The notes: generated by a model from the sequence alone, not told the origin. A stretch of DNA of 64,000 nt from Kaistella soli (GCF_019038595.1 NZ_JAHOPF010000004.1:435345-499344), one strand, 5' to 3'. Counted from the stretch's first letter, positions 43,886 to 53,400 are shown. Numbers and translations: made by a program.

Positions 43886-43923
43886 TTTAAAGTTTTTACT
43901 GAACGTTTACAGTTCTTAAATTT

Positions 43924-44934
43924 CTATTTAATGGTCTGCAGCAGTTTTTTGTTGATATCATGAATCAGCTGCGGGCCTTCATAAATAAACCCTGTATAAA
44001 GCTGAATTAAACTTGCTCCGGCTTCCAGTTTTTCAAGCGCATCTTCCGCAGAATAAATGCCGCCCACGCCGATGATGGGAAAAGACTTCCCGCTTTTTTC
44101 TGAAAGAAATCTAATGACTTCTGTGGAACGTTTTGTTAAAGGTTTTCCGGAAAGTCCCCCAGTCTCCACTTTATTCTCAGAAACCAAACCTTCACGGGAA
44201 AGTGTAGTGTTTGTTGCGATAACTCCGGCAATTTTGGTATCGTTTACAATATCGATAATATCTAAAAGCTGTTCATCTGTTAAATCCGGCGCGATTTTCA
44301 GAAGAATTGGTTTTTGTTTTTCTCTTTGTGAATTGAGTTCCTGCAGTTCACTTAAAAGTTTCGTCAAAGGTTCTTTTTCCTGCAAAGCACGGAGATTTGG
44401 CGTGTTCGGAGAACTTACGTTTACTACAAAGTAATCAACGTAAGGAAAAAGTTTTTCGAAACAGATGATATAATCGTTAACAGCTTCTTCATTTGATGTC
44501 ACTTTATTTTTCCCGATATTTCCGCCGATCAGTACGTTTTTATTTTTCTTGAGTCTTTCAACTGCAGCGTCTACTCCACCGTTATTGAAACCCATTCGGT
44601 TGATAATCGCAGAATCTTCTTTCAATCTGAAAAGTCGTTTCTTCGGATTTCCTTCCTGCGGTTTTGGTGTTAAAGTACCAATTTCAATAAAACCGAATCC
44701 CAGATCCGAAAGTTCGCTGAACATTTTAGCGTCCTTATCAAAACCTGCGGCAAGACCAACAGGATTTCTAAATTTCAGCCCGAAAACTTCTCTTTCCAGC
44801 CTTTTGTCTTCAATCGGTTTTGGGAAAAATAATTTGGTTAGAAACCCGAATTTCTTGAGAAGATTAAAGGTGAAATAATGTACTTCTTCAGGATCGAATT
44901 TAAATAGAAATGGACGGATAATGCTTTTGTACAT
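43924..44934 (-). CDS. pyrD: Quinone-dependent dihydroorotate dehydrogenase
   Basis: 336 residues from ATG 44934. It oxidises dihydroorotate to orotate in pyrimidine synthesis with FMN and quinone (class 2). Typical segments are [44 protein letters not shown] with the catalytic Ser region, and [19 protein letters not shown]. The N-terminal helical extension ([18 protein letters not shown]) is the membrane-association part. A TAAATTTG (44957-44950) lies just upstream. Confidence 0.95.
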   Translation of the reverse strand: MYKSIIRPFLFKFDPEEVHYFTFNLLKKFGFLTKLFFPKPIEDKRLEREVFGLKFRNPVGLAAGFDKDAKMFSELSDLGFGFIEIGTLTPKPQEGNPKKRLFRLKEDSAIINRMGFNNGGVDAAVERLKKNKNVLIGGNIGKNKVTSNEEAVNDYIICFEKLFPYVDYFVVNVSSPNTPNLRALQEKEPLTKLLSELQELNSQREKQKPILLKIAPDLTDEQLLDIIDIVNDTKIAGVIATNTTLSREGLVSENKVETGGLSGKPLTKRSTEVIRFLSEKSGKSFPIIGVGGIYSAEDALEKLEAGASLIQLYTGFIYEGPQLIHDINKKLLQTIK

Positions 44935-45029
44935 GTGAGAAAAGTTTAGCAAATTTAAGGATTTCTGCGCCCCGAAAAAAAATAATTTGTACGGCTTGGA
45001 AAAATTCCCTTTTTTAGCAAAAAAATTCT

Positions 45030-45524
45030 ATGAAGAAAATTCTACTATTGAGTACCTTTATCTGCTTTCAAACTGCGTTTTCTCAAGTAAGTCTTGAAAA
45101 TAATAAACTGGTGAAAGACGGCGTGAAGTATAAGTATTCAAAATATGAGCAAGTACTGCAAAATAGTGAAGCTCGGGACTATTTTAAAAAAGCAAGAACT
45201 AACAAAACAGCGGGAGAAGTTTTTGCATATGCTGGGGGATTCAGTTTAGGATTCGGAATTGGTCAAATCATTAGTAATGGAAAAACCAGAACAAGTGATT
45301 TAGGGTACTATGGTACAATAACAACAAAACCGAATAACAGCGGAGCCTGGACCGCCATCGGAATCGGCGCAGGTCTTATTGGAATAGGAATTCCATTTGC
45401 TGTGGCGGCTAACAAAAATGCCAAAAAAGCTTTGGAAATTGAAAACGGAGGAGCTACCGCTTTTCAGCCTTATTTTAAACTGGAGACTGCCGGAAACGGA
45501 ATGGCTCTGAGCTATAATTTCTAA
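45030..45524 (+). CDS. Secreted glycine-rich protein, paralogue of the gene at 43385
   Basis: 164 residues with a signal peptide (MKKILLLSTFICFQTAFSQ). It shares with its paralogue the KYKYSKYEQVLQN start, the FAYAGGFSLGFGIGQII and WTAIGIGAGLIGIGIPFAVAA stretches and the GMALSYNF end. The two flank pyrD, which suggests duplication around it or an insertion between them. The function is unknown. A terminator follows. Confidence 0.7.
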   Translation: MKKILLLSTFICFQTAFSQVSLENNKLVKDGVKYKYSKYEQVLQNSEARDYFKKARTNKTAGEVFAYAGGFSLGFGIGQIISNGKTRTSDLGYYGTITTKPNNSGAWTAIGIGAGLIGIGIPFAVAANKNAKKALEIENGGATAFQPYFKLETAGNGMALSYNF

Positions 45525-45548
45525 AAGTGATTTTCTAAAATATAAAAG

Positions 45549-45573
45549 ACGGAATTGGGTTTCCGTTTTTTTT
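45549..45573 (+). terminator. Rho-independent terminator
   Basis: ACGGAA (45549-45554) pairs with TTCCGT (45561-45566) and is followed by a run of T. Confidence 0.7.
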
Positions 45574-45593
45574 GTTTTAAAAGCGAATCTCCA

Positions 45594-45671
45594 TAGCCCT
45601 GATCGCAGCGGCATCCTTTTGCGGAGCGAAGCGGAGCAAAAGATACAGCGGAGAGCAGGTTCCCGGCTCCT
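45594..45671 (-). repeat. Dispersed intergenic repeat, copy D (reverse orientation)
   Basis: On the minus strand it begins AGGAGCCGGGAACC, then TGCTCTCCGCTGTATC, a centre TTTTGCTCCGCTTCGCTC, and AAAAGGATGCCGCTGCGATC with AGGGCTA. Of the five copies it is the cleanest. It sits immediately before the glyS promoter. Confidence 0.8.
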
Positions 45672-45705
45672 GAAAATTCAGCTCAATTTTATGAGTAAAA
45701 TTCAC

Positions 45706-45713
45706 TATTTTTG
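45706..45713 (+). promoter_or_regulatory. -7 promoter element of glyS
   Basis: TATTTTTG matches the -7 consensus 19 bases before the glyS ATG. No TTG at the usual distance. Confidence 0.45.
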
Positions 45714-45731
45714 CACAAATACTTAAAAACG

Positions 45732-47273
45732 ATGGCTAAACAGGAAGATGTTTTCAAAAAGCTGATTTCACATGCGAAAGAATATGGTTTTATTTTTCCT
45801 TCGAGTGAGATATATGACGGACTATCAGCAATTTACGATTACGGACAGAACGGTGCGGAACTGAAAAACAACATCAAGCAATATTGGTGGAAAGCAATGG
45901 TGCAGATGAATGAAAATATTGTGGGAATTGATTCTGCGATTTTCATGCATCCGACGATTTGGAAAGCTTCCGGCCACGTTGACGCTTTTAACGATCCTTT
46001 GATCGACAATAAAGATTCGAAAAAACGTTTCAGAGCCGATGTTCTGATTGAAGATTACTGTGCGAAACTGGAAGAAAAAGCGCAGAAAGAAATTGAAAAA
46101 GCAGCGAAAAGATTTGGTGATGCTTTTGATAAAAATGAATTTGAAACCACAAACGGACGCGTTTTAGAATACAGAGAAAAACAGAAAACCATCCTTTCGA
46201 GAATGGCGAAATCTTTGGAAAATGAAGATTTAGCGGATGTAAAAGCTTTAATCGAAGAGCTTGAAATCGCTGATCCGGATACAGGTTCTAAAAACTGGAC
46301 CGATGTTCGTCAGTTCAACTTAATGTTTGGAACGAAACTCGGAGCTTCTGCAGATTCTGCGACCGATTTATATTTAAGACCTGAAACCGCGCAGGGAATT
46401 TTCGTGAACTTCCTGAATGTTCAGAAAACTTCTCGGCATAAATTGCCTTTCGGAATTGCTCAAATTGGTAAAGCCTTTAGAAATGAGATCGTTGCGAGAC
46501 AGTTTATCTTCAGAATGAGGGAATTCGAACAGATGGAAATGCAGTTTTTCGTTCCGCCGGGAACCGAACTTGGTTTCTACGAAGAATGGAAACAAAAACG
46601 TCTGAACTGGCATTTGGCTTTAGGTTTGGGCGCAGAAAATTATAAATTCCACGACCACGAAAAATTGGCGCATTACGCAAATGCTGCGGCAGATATTGAA
46701 TTCAAATTCCCGTTCGGATTTAAGGAACTGGAAGGAATTCACTCCAGAACAGATTTCGATCTGAAAGCACATGAGAAATTCTCCGGCAGAAAACTACAGT
46801 ATTTTGATTCGGAAAGAAATGAAAATTATATTCCTTTTGTGGTGGAAACTTCCGTTGGTTTGGACCGACTTTTCCTTGCGATTTTCTCCAATTCACTGAA
46901 AGAGGAAGTTTTGGAAGACGGTTCGGAAAGAACTGTGCTTTCTCTTCCACCGGCTTTAGCTCCTGTAAAAGCTGCGATTTTACCGTTGATGAAAAAAGAC
47001 GGTTTAGGTGAATACGGTGAGAAAATCTTCAACGATCTGAAATTTGATTTCAACGTGATTTATGAAGACAAAGACAGCATCGGAAAACGTTACAGACGTC
47101 AGGATGCGATTGGAACGCCTTTCTGTATCACCATCGATCATGATTCTTTAGTGGACAACACGGTTACTTTAAGAGACCGCGACACGATGAAGCAGGAAAG
47201 AGTTCCGGTAGCAGATTTGCGCAGAATTATCGGTGAGAAAACGAATTTCAGAAATTTACTTTCCAAGATTTAA
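45732..47273 (+). CDS. glyS: Glycyl-tRNA synthetase (homodimeric type)
   Basis: 513 residues from ATG 45732. This is the eukaryote/archaea-like alpha2 class II enzyme found in many bacteria, as opposed to the alpha2beta2 form. Motif 1 lies near FIFPSSEIYDGLSAIYDYG, motif 2 is AFRNEIVARQFIFRMREFEQME, and motif 3 includes FVVETSVGLDRLFLAIF. The anticodon-binding domain starts after LPPALAPVKAAILPL. An upstream TTG/ATG start at 45711 would lie inside the promoter. Confidence 0.95.
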   Translation: MAKQEDVFKKLISHAKEYGFIFPSSEIYDGLSAIYDYGQNGAELKNNIKQYWWKAMVQMNENIVGIDSAIFMHPTIWKASGHVDAFNDPLIDNKDSKKRFRADVLIEDYCAKLEEKAQKEIEKAAKRFGDAFDKNEFETTNGRVLEYREKQKTILSRMAKSLENEDLADVKALIEELEIADPDTGSKNWTDVRQFNLMFGTKLGASADSATDLYLRPETAQGIFVNFLNVQKTSRHKLPFGIAQIGKAFRNEIVARQFIFRMREFEQMEMQFFVPPGTELGFYEEWKQKRLNWHLALGLGAENYKFHDHEKLAHYANAAADIEFKFPFGFKELEGIHSRTDFDLKAHEKFSGRKLQYFDSERNENYIPFVVETSVGLDRLFLAIFSNSLKEEVLEDGSERTVLSLPPALAPVKAAILPLMKKDGLGEYGEKIFNDLKFDFNVIYEDKDSIGKRYRRQDAIGTPFCITIDHDSLVDNTVTLRDRDTMKQERVPVADLRRIIGEKTNFRNLLSKI

Positions 47274-47293
47274 TTCGATAAAAATATTTAATA

Positions 47294-47324
47294 AAAAGTT
47301 TCAGAGCAATCTGGAACTTTTTTT
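47294..47324 (+). terminator. Rho-independent terminator after glyS
   Basis: Arms 47294-47304 and 47311-47321 form an 11-bp stem with one G-U pair, followed by T residues. Confidence 0.8.
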
Positions 47325-47355
47325 ATTTAAAACCGCTGTGAATCAACCATTTTTT

Positions 47356-47363
47356 TATCTTTG
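47356..47363 (+). promoter_or_regulatory. -7 promoter element
   Basis: TATCTTTG 16 bases before the ATG at 47379 matches the consensus; the -33 element is not clear. Confidence 0.5.
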
Positions 47364-47378
47364 AGAAATTTAATTTTT

Positions 47379-48908
47379 ATGAAGAAACTATACTTTCTGT
47401 TCTTTTTTATTTCGCAGATCTTCGCTTTTGGGCAATCACAAAATTTAGCTGCTTTGGCGCAGGGTGAATATGTAGCATTCAACGCGCTTTTCGATCAGAA
47501 AGAGAATCTTTTTGGATATTTTACGCTTTACAGTTACGGGAAATCCGGTGATAAAACCAAAAAATTTGAATACGTTATTCTCGATAAAAACCTCAATCCT
47601 ATAGCCAATAAGGAATTTGAAGGCGATATCACTGCAAACCGGTATTTTGCGTACATGGATTTTAACGGGAAAATCATCTTAAAACCAAGCGAAATAGATT
47701 ATTATGTGCTGAAAAACAAAGACTTTTTTATCCCGAGAAGCAAAGAAATTTCACTGCAGGATAATACCATTACCAATAAGCTTTATTATGATTATAAAGA
47801 CGGAGCTTTCGCAGAAATGGCCGAGCCAAAAAGTTATAAAGCCGACCAGAAAGAAGAAAGAGCCGAGAAAAAAGAAAAAGGCTACAATTATGTTTCCTAT
47901 GTTTCCGAAATCAAAGAAGGCGGTTTTGTTGCGCTTGAATTCAACAATTACGGCAACTATATCAACAATAACAACCTGATTAAATTTAATGAAAAGCAAA
48001 AGGAAATCTGGCGCTATCAATACAACACCAGCGGTAATAAAAAAGTGAATGAATCATTAACGATTCTTGATAAAGACGAAAATTATATTTACACGCTCCT
48101 TCAGAATAACGACAAGAAAAACAAAACTTTCCAGCTGCTTATTCTGGATATGAAAACCGGAAAAGAAGTTTACAAACAACCTGTCACAGGACTTACGCCA
48201 AATACTTTGGATGCCATTAATTCCTTTAATACCTACAGTTTCGGGAAGATTGACAACAACAAAACGTTTGACGACAAAATCGTAATTCTCGGCAGAACCT
48301 ATAATGATGATATGCGGGCTACCGGATTTTCGAGAATGATGATCGATAAGAAAACCTTTGCCGTGGACACCAAAGAAATCCCTTACGAATCATTAAAACC
48401 TTCCGTGAAAAACATCGATGCTTACGGGTATGTTGAAATGGGTTATTTTCTGGATCCCCGGGATGCCTATTTTATGAAAGACGGCAGCATCGGCATTCTG
48501 ATGGAAAAATACAAACCTGAAGGACAATATTCCGCGCCGAAAACTACAGATTTGGTTTACCTTTTCACGGATAAGGATTTCAAGGTTTCGGAAGTGAAAA
48601 TTTTTGAAAAGGAGAAAACAAAATGGGCCAACTCCGACTATCTTTTTTCCCAGTATCTGAATGATGGGGAAGACGTGGTTTTCTTCTACCGTGATTTCCA
48701 GAAAGACGCTGTTACCAGACAGAAAAACTGGAATCTCTACATCAATACTTTAATCGGCGGTAAATTCAATCAGGAAATGGTTCCGATTTCTGCCAAAGAC
48801 GATTTTCTGGTTTATCCATATGTTGGAAAAGAAGGTTACATCCTTTTAAGAGAAATGAACGAGAAAGAAAAATTCAATAAAATCCGTTTGGAAAGGCTGA
48901 ATTATTAA
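47379..48908 (+). CDS. Secreted protein of unknown function
   Basis: About 509 residues with a signal peptide (MKKLYFLFFFISQIFAFGQ). It has many short beta-strands with a repeating Asp/Asn-Lys pattern (for example ILDKNLNPIANKEF and ILDMKTGKEVYKQ), which suggests a beta-propeller. There are no recognisable catalytic motifs. The start at 47379 follows the promoter; the TTG 18 bases earlier is within it. I do not recognise the family with confidence. It ends in a bidirectional terminator. Confidence 0.7.
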   Translation: MKKLYFLFFFISQIFAFGQSQNLAALAQGEYVAFNALFDQKENLFGYFTLYSYGKSGDKTKKFEYVILDKNLNPIANKEFEGDITANRYFAYMDFNGKIILKPSEIDYYVLKNKDFFIPRSKEISLQDNTITNKLYYDYKDGAFAEMAEPKSYKADQKEERAEKKEKGYNYVSYVSEIKEGGFVALEFNNYGNYINNNNLIKFNEKQKEIWRYQYNTSGNKKVNESLTILDKDENYIYTLLQNNDKKNKTFQLLILDMKTGKEVYKQPVTGLTPNTLDAINSFNTYSFGKIDNNKTFDDKIVILGRTYNDDMRATGFSRMMIDKKTFAVDTKEIPYESLKPSVKNIDAYGYVEMGYFLDPRDAYFMKDGSIGILMEKYKPEGQYSAPKTTDLVYLFTDKDFKVSEVKIFEKEKTKWANSDYLFSQYLNDGEDVVFFYRDFQKDAVTRQKNWNLYINTLIGGKFNQEMVPISAKDDFLVYPYVGKEGYILLREMNEKEKFNKIRLERLNY

Positions 48909-48912
48909 AAGC

Positions 48913-48940
48913 AAAAGCCCGTTATTACGGGCTTTTTTGT
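48913..48940. terminator. Bidirectional terminator
   Basis: AAAAGCCCGT (48913-48922) pairs with ACGGGCTTTT (48927-48936) across a 4-base loop. It serves both convergent genes; the stop codon of the minus-strand gene falls in it. Confidence 0.85.
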
Positions 48941-50232
48941 GCATACAAATCAGCAATATTTTTGATGTCATCGAGGCTTAAGTTCCACATAAAATTGAGG
49001 AACTGCCTGTAACTTTCGCTTTGATTTTTCGGATCAACACGGTCCAGATAGCGGTTCAGATTATAATTTTTCCTGGCCTCATAAATCTTTGCAAAATTTT
49101 TCCCGAGCCAGTTTTTATAGTAGCTTTCCTCTTCTCCATCCTGCAGAAACTGCATCGCGGTATAAATCCCCAAACCGTAATCTTCAGAATGATAAAAATT
49201 GGGGAGAATCTCGAAACGCGCCGTTTTCTTCAAAGCCAGAAAATCTTTGTTTTCACTTTTAACCGAAACTTCATCCTGACTGATCTCAGGGAAATTTTTC
49301 TTTAAAAGGCTGATTCTTTCCACAACCTCAGGGTGAGTGGACAGAGAATCTTTATTTAATCTTTCTTTGAAATTCGAATAATCATAAGCAGAAAAATCTT
49401 CCATTTTGAGCCATTTTTCCTTGAAAGGATGCTCCGCTGAACTGAAAAGTCTGTGATAAGTTTCCACTTTCACAACCGTCGGAGAAATGGTGTCAAACTT
49501 CTGAAGATTTCTTAACGAATTGATATACTCCGATTTTTTCAGACCCGTATTTCTGTACATTACGTAACCTATAGAATCGGCCGCTGACTCATTCTTCCTG
49601 CGAAAAATACCCGATTCGTATATTTGATTTTTGTAGAGTTTGAAAGCTTTTTCGCTCTTATTGATTTTTGAGCTGTAAATTTCAGAAACCTGCGTTTTGC
49701 TGTTCTGTTCCGTTTCAATCAGTTTTTTCTGCCAGTTTTCTGAATGGCTCAGCAGTTTATGTCCAAGTTCGTGACCGAGAATTGAAATCAGCTGCTCTTC
49801 ATTATCAATCCAGTTGAAAAGTCCCATGTTCACTACAAAAACACCGTCCTGAATACAAAACGCGTTTGGCGCATTATCTTTTGCCACTAAAATTCTTATA
49901 TCATCAGGAATATTCTGGTTTTTGGTTTTTAACTTTTCAAAACAGATCCGAAGCATTTCGGTAAAACCTGAATTGAAAACATAATCACGGTTTTTGATTT
50001 CTTTTCTGAATGATTCCTGAAATTCAGAGTAGTTTTTCGCCAGTTCTTTCCCTGTAGTTCCCGGATATTTTGCTTTCAGTGTTTTGGAATAATTATCACT
50101 GATGATTTTATAGCGGTCAACAAAAGCTTTTCTCTGGGCATAATCTGCCGTGTCAACCGGCCGGTATTCCTGGGAGAAACCGTTGATAAAAGAAATGCAG
50201 AACAGCATTACGAAAATATATTTTTTCATCAT
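48925..50232 (-). CDS. M48 family zinc metallopeptidase, secreted
   Basis: 435 residues with a signal peptide (KKYIFVMLFCISFINGFSQ). The zinc site is HELGHKLLSH in the middle, after EEQLISILG, and the third ligand is likely in ESAADSIGY, as in other M48 peptidases such as HtpX/BepA-like proteins. The C-terminal half is not recognised. It is periplasmic by prediction, perhaps with a protein quality-control role (inferred from family). The upstream CAAAAATA (50262-50255 on the minus strand TATTTTTG) may be its -7 element. Confidence 0.85.
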   Translation of the reverse strand: MMKKYIFVMLFCISFINGFSQEYRPVDTADYAQRKAFVDRYKIISDNYSKTLKAKYPGTTGKELAKNYSEFQESFRKEIKNRDYVFNSGFTEMLRICFEKLKTKNQNIPDDIRILVAKDNAPNAFCIQDGVFVVNMGLFNWIDNEEQLISILGHELGHKLLSHSENWQKKLIETEQNSKTQVSEIYSSKINKSEKAFKLYKNQIYESGIFRRKNESAADSIGYVMYRNTGLKKSEYINSLRNLQKFDTISPTVVKVETYHRLFSSAEHPFKEKWLKMEDFSAYDYSNFKERLNKDSLSTHPEVVERISLLKKNFPEISQDEVSVKSENKDFLALKKTARFEILPNFYHSEDYGLGIYTAMQFLQDGEEESYYKNWLGKNFAKIYEARKNYNLNRYLDRVDPKNQSESYRQFLNFMWNLSLDDIKNIADLYAQKSP

Positions 50233-50346
50233 TTAAACTGAATAGGATGCAAAACAAAAATACATTATTCTTTTATTCGAAAACCGCTTTTGCAAATGAA
50301 TTTCATTGCGGTTTTTATATTACATTTGTCTGACAGCTCAACAGAT

Positions 50347-51483
50347 ATGATCAAAAAAGTTATTCAGGGAATTTTTGCTTTTTTAGCCGCAGTTATCGCG
50401 CTTACCTATGCTTTCGGATACGATTATCTGTTCAGAGGAGTTCGGCAAACTTATCTGCGGGGCGAAACCGGATCTACAATTGATGACGGTCAGTATTTTC
50501 CGTCTCATGTCATTGCAAATGGAAATGGAAAGCCCTGGGACAAGGATTCTCTCTACAACAAAAAGCCTTTGCCGAATATTTTAGTTGACGAACTGAAAAA
50601 CTCAAAAACAGCTTCATTTCTGATTATTAAAAACGGCAAATTACTGTATGAAGAATACTGGAACGGTTATGACCAGGATTCAAAAACCAATTCTTTTTCA
50701 ATGGCGAAAGCTGTAACGGTAATGCTATTGGGAAAAGCTATTGAAGAAAACAAGATCAGGAGTTTAAACCAGAAATATTCCGATTTTTATGAAAATTATA
50801 AAAACATGGAATTCGGAAAAGATCTGACCGTCGAAGATTTGGCCAAAATGGAAGCCGGATTAAACTGGAACGAAGACTATGAAAATCCTTTTCTTCCCAA
50901 CGCAAAAGCATATTATGGAAAATCTCTGGAAGAAGCAGTTCTTTACCGGGAGTTTAAGGAAAAACCGGGAACAAAATTCGAATACCAAAGCGGCTCTACT
51001 CAACTTCTCGGTTTCGCGCTCCGAAAATCACTCAACAAAAGCATCGCTGAATACACGTCCGAAAAGTTATGGAAACCGCTCGGAATGGAGCAAAATGCAG
51101 AATGGACCACCGATGATTTCGGGATGGAAAAAACATTCTGCTGTATTCATTCCAATGCAAGAGATTTCGCGAAATTAGGCCAGCTGTTTTTGGATGACGG
51201 GAAAGTTGATGGACTACAGGTCATCAGTTCTCAGTTTTTAAATGAAATGAAAACCCCGACAAAACTTTCCAGCGGCGCTTACGGAATGGGAATTTGGATT
51301 AATAATGACGCTGCTGTAAAACATTACTACTTTTTGGGGCTTTATGGGCAGTATATCATTGTAATCCCCGAAAAGCAAATGATTATCGTAAGAACCGGAA
51401 CCTACAAAGATCAGCCCAAGGACAAAAAAGGAAGACCTTCTCAGGTTGAATTTCTGGTAGATGAAGTGGTGAAGAGTTATTAA
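50347..51483 (+). CDS. Beta-lactamase-fold serine hydrolase
   Basis: 378 residues from ATG 50347 with an N-terminal membrane segment (VIQGIFAFLAAVIALTYAF). It belongs to the class C beta-lactamase/penicillin-binding fold: the SxxK motif is SMAK in SFSMAKAVTV, the YxS/N region is FEYQSGSTQLLG, and a later HHT-type motif is replaced. These enzymes are often esterases or peptidases; resistance to beta-lactams cannot be concluded. The longer frame from 50290 starts with TTG and runs over a TACATTTG, so it was not chosen. Confidence 0.85.
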   Translation: MIKKVIQGIFAFLAAVIALTYAFGYDYLFRGVRQTYLRGETGSTIDDGQYFPSHVIANGNGKPWDKDSLYNKKPLPNILVDELKNSKTASFLIIKNGKLLYEEYWNGYDQDSKTNSFSMAKAVTVMLLGKAIEENKIRSLNQKYSDFYENYKNMEFGKDLTVEDLAKMEAGLNWNEDYENPFLPNAKAYYGKSLEEAVLYREFKEKPGTKFEYQSGSTQLLGFALRKSLNKSIAEYTSEKLWKPLGMEQNAEWTTDDFGMEKTFCCIHSNARDFAKLGQLFLDDGKVDGLQVISSQFLNEMKTPTKLSSGAYGMGIWINNDAAVKHYYFLGLYGQYIIVIPEKQMIIVRTGTYKDQPKDKKGRPSQVEFLVDEVVKSY

Positions 51484-51552
51484 CATAATCAATCGGAATA
51501 AGAATTATTCAAATATAATTTCCGTAAATTTGAAGCATTCTAAATAAGTAAA

Positions 51553-52773
51553 ATGTTCGATTTACAAAATATACGCAGTCAGTTTCCTATTCTTTCTCAA
51601 AAAGTCAACGGTAAAGATCTTGTTTATCTTGACAATGCAGCCACCTCGCAGAAACCTTTAGCTGTATTGGATGCGTGGCAGAAATATTATACAGAAATCA
51701 ACGCGAATGTTCACCGAGGAATCCACACTTTAAGTCAGTTGGCGACCGAGGAAATGGAGCTTTCGAGAAGAAAAATCCAGAAATTCATCAATGCAAAAAA
51801 CGATTTCGAAGTTATTTTCACCAAAGGTACCACCGAAGGAATAAACCTCATCGCCTATTCTTTAATGAATATGATTAAGGAAAACGATGAAATTATTATT
51901 TCCTATTTAGAACATCACTCGAATATTGTTCCGTGGCAAATGCTTTGCGAGAGAACCGGTGCAAAACTTAAGGTAATTCCAATTGACCAGAACGGAATTC
52001 TTCAGCTTGATTTTTTAGACGAAAACTTAAGCGAAAAAACGAAAATTGTTTCTGTAAATCAGGTTTCCAATGCCTTAGGAATTGTGAATCCTGTTGAGGA
52101 AATTATCGCAAAAACAAGAGCGAAATCAGACGCTTTTATCATCATTGACGGCGCGCAGTCTGCTCCACATTTTAAAATTGATGTTCAGAAGCTTGACTGT
52201 GATTTCTTTGTTTTCTCCGGACATAAACTTTATGCTCCAATGGGAACCGGAATTCTGTACGGGAAAGAAGAAATTCTGAGAAAAATTGAACCGTTTCATG
52301 GCGGCGGAGAAATGATTGAAACCTGCTCTTTCGAAAAAACCACTTACGCAGATCTGCCGTTTAAATTTGAAGCCGGAACACCCAATGTTGGGGGAAATAT
52401 TGCGCTCGGAGCAGCCATAGATTTTATTGAAAATATCGGTCACGAAAATCTGCAGAACCACGAAAATGCTTTGCTGGATTACGCTCAGAAGAAACTTCTT
52501 GAAATTGAAGGGTTAAGAATTTACGGTGAAAAAGCTAAACGGACCGGCGTTGTATCTTTCAATCTGGAAGGTGTGGGAATTTCTTCGGATGTCGGAATGA
52601 TTCTTGACAAGCTCGGAATCGCTGTAAGAACAGGCCATCACTGTACTCAGCCGATTATGAATTTCTTCGGAATTGCCGGAACGGTTCGCGCCAGTTTTGC
52701 AGTTTACAATACGTTTGAGGAAATTGATATTTTGGTAGAAGGTGTGAAAAAGGCCCAACGGATGCTGGGCTAA
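51553..52773 (+). CDS. sufS: Cysteine desulfurase SufS
   Basis: 406 residues, PLP-dependent. SufS takes sulfur from cysteine and supplies it to SufBCD. The PLP lysine is in FSGHKLYAPMGTG, and the catalytic Cys in RTGHHCTQPIM (C-terminal part). It starts FDLQNIRSQFPILSQKVNGK. It lies 15.7 kb from sufABCD instead of inside it. A TAAATTTG at 51525-51532 may be its -7 element. Confidence 0.93.
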   Translation: MFDLQNIRSQFPILSQKVNGKDLVYLDNAATSQKPLAVLDAWQKYYTEINANVHRGIHTLSQLATEEMELSRRKIQKFINAKNDFEVIFTKGTTEGINLIAYSLMNMIKENDEIIISYLEHHSNIVPWQMLCERTGAKLKVIPIDQNGILQLDFLDENLSEKTKIVSVNQVSNALGIVNPVEEIIAKTRAKSDAFIIIDGAQSAPHFKIDVQKLDCDFFVFSGHKLYAPMGTGILYGKEEILRKIEPFHGGGEMIETCSFEKTTYADLPFKFEAGTPNVGGNIALGAAIDFIENIGHENLQNHENALLDYAQKKLLEIEGLRIYGEKAKRTGVVSFNLEGVGISSDVGMILDKLGIAVRTGHHCTQPIMNFFGIAGTVRASFAVYNTFEEIDILVEGVKKAQRMLG

Positions 52774-52778
52774 ATGCT

Positions 52779-52902
52779 CACCACAAAGGCACAGAGACTT
52801 ATTTTAAATACAGCAGATTAAAAAACCAGCAATATTTTATCGCACGATAAAACATTTTCGTCTTTCTCTATGGATATTAAAAACCTTTGTGACTTTGTGG
52901 TG
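52779..52902. repeat. Intergenic inverted-repeat element with an inner hairpin
   Basis: The outer arms 52779-52796 (CACCACAAAGGCACAGAG) and 52885-52902 (CTTTGTGACTTTGTGGTG) are reverse complements with 2 mismatches in 18. Inside is a perfect 8-bp hairpin (52835-52842 with 52845-52852, TTTTATCG/CGATAAAA). There is no ORF. It has the plan of a small miniature element or regulatory hairpin. Confidence 0.7.
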
Positions 52903-52923
52903 TGAAAAAACTATTGTGACAAC

Positions 52924-53376
52924 TTAAGAATCTTCCAGAATCTGCTTTGCGGATTCCTTTGTTTTTACTTTTTCGATAACGCGGACGCAAATTCCGTTTT
53001 CATCAAAGATAAAAGTTGTTCGTACGATTCCCATGAATTCTCTGCCCATGAATTTTTTAAGTTGCCAAACCCCGAATTTTTCAATCACTTCTTTACTTTC
53101 ATCCGCAAGCAAAGGGTACTGAAAGCCAAACTTTTCGTGGAATTTTTTCTGCGCTTTCTGAGAATCTGCTGAAACTCCCAATAACTCATAACCTTCTTTT
53201 TTAAGAACGGAAAAGTGATTATTCAGATCGCATGCTTCTGCAGTACAGCCAGGCGTATTCGCTTTTGGATAAAAGAAAACCACGAGTTTCTTTCCAGAAT
53301 AATCAGAAGACCGCACTGCCTCTCCGTCTTGATTTACACTTTTAAATTCAGGTAAATGATCCCCAACTTTCAACAT
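52924..53376 (-). CDS. bcp: Thiol peroxidase, Bcp/PrxQ family
   Basis: 150 residues. It reduces peroxides with thioredoxin. The peroxidatic Cys is in the ANTPGCTAEACDL motif, with a resolving Cys five residues later. Other marks are VVFFYPKA and VRTTFIFDENG. Its start region overlaps the opposite promoter of nth; a TAAATTTG on the minus strand (53400-53393) is its likely -7 element. Confidence 0.92.
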   Translation of the reverse strand: MLKVGDHLPEFKSVNQDGEAVRSSDYSGKKLVVFFYPKANTPGCTAEACDLNNHFSVLKKEGYELLGVSADSQKAQKKFHEKFGFQYPLLADESKEVIEKFGVWQLKKFMGREFMGIVRTTFIFDENGICVRVIEKVKTKESAKQILEDS

Positions 53377-53382
53377 AATTCT

Positions 53383-53400
53383 TAATTTTGCCCAAATTTA
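53383..53400. promoter_or_regulatory. Back-to-back overlapping -7 elements of bcp and nth
   Basis: Plus-strand TAATTTTG (53383-53390) and minus-strand TAAATTTG (53400-53393) lie two bases apart, giving a near-palindrome. The two predicted transcripts would start within about ten bases of each other in opposite directions and overlap there. Elements further upstream (-33) were not found for either. Confidence 0.5.

Noticed and set aside
50347..51483. Acquired beta-lactamase resistance gene
   Set aside because: SxxK alone shows only the serine hydrolase fold; the later motif is not typical and no mobile element is near.
52779..52902. CRISPR-like repeat
   Set aside because: There are only two arms in opposite direction and no regular spacers.
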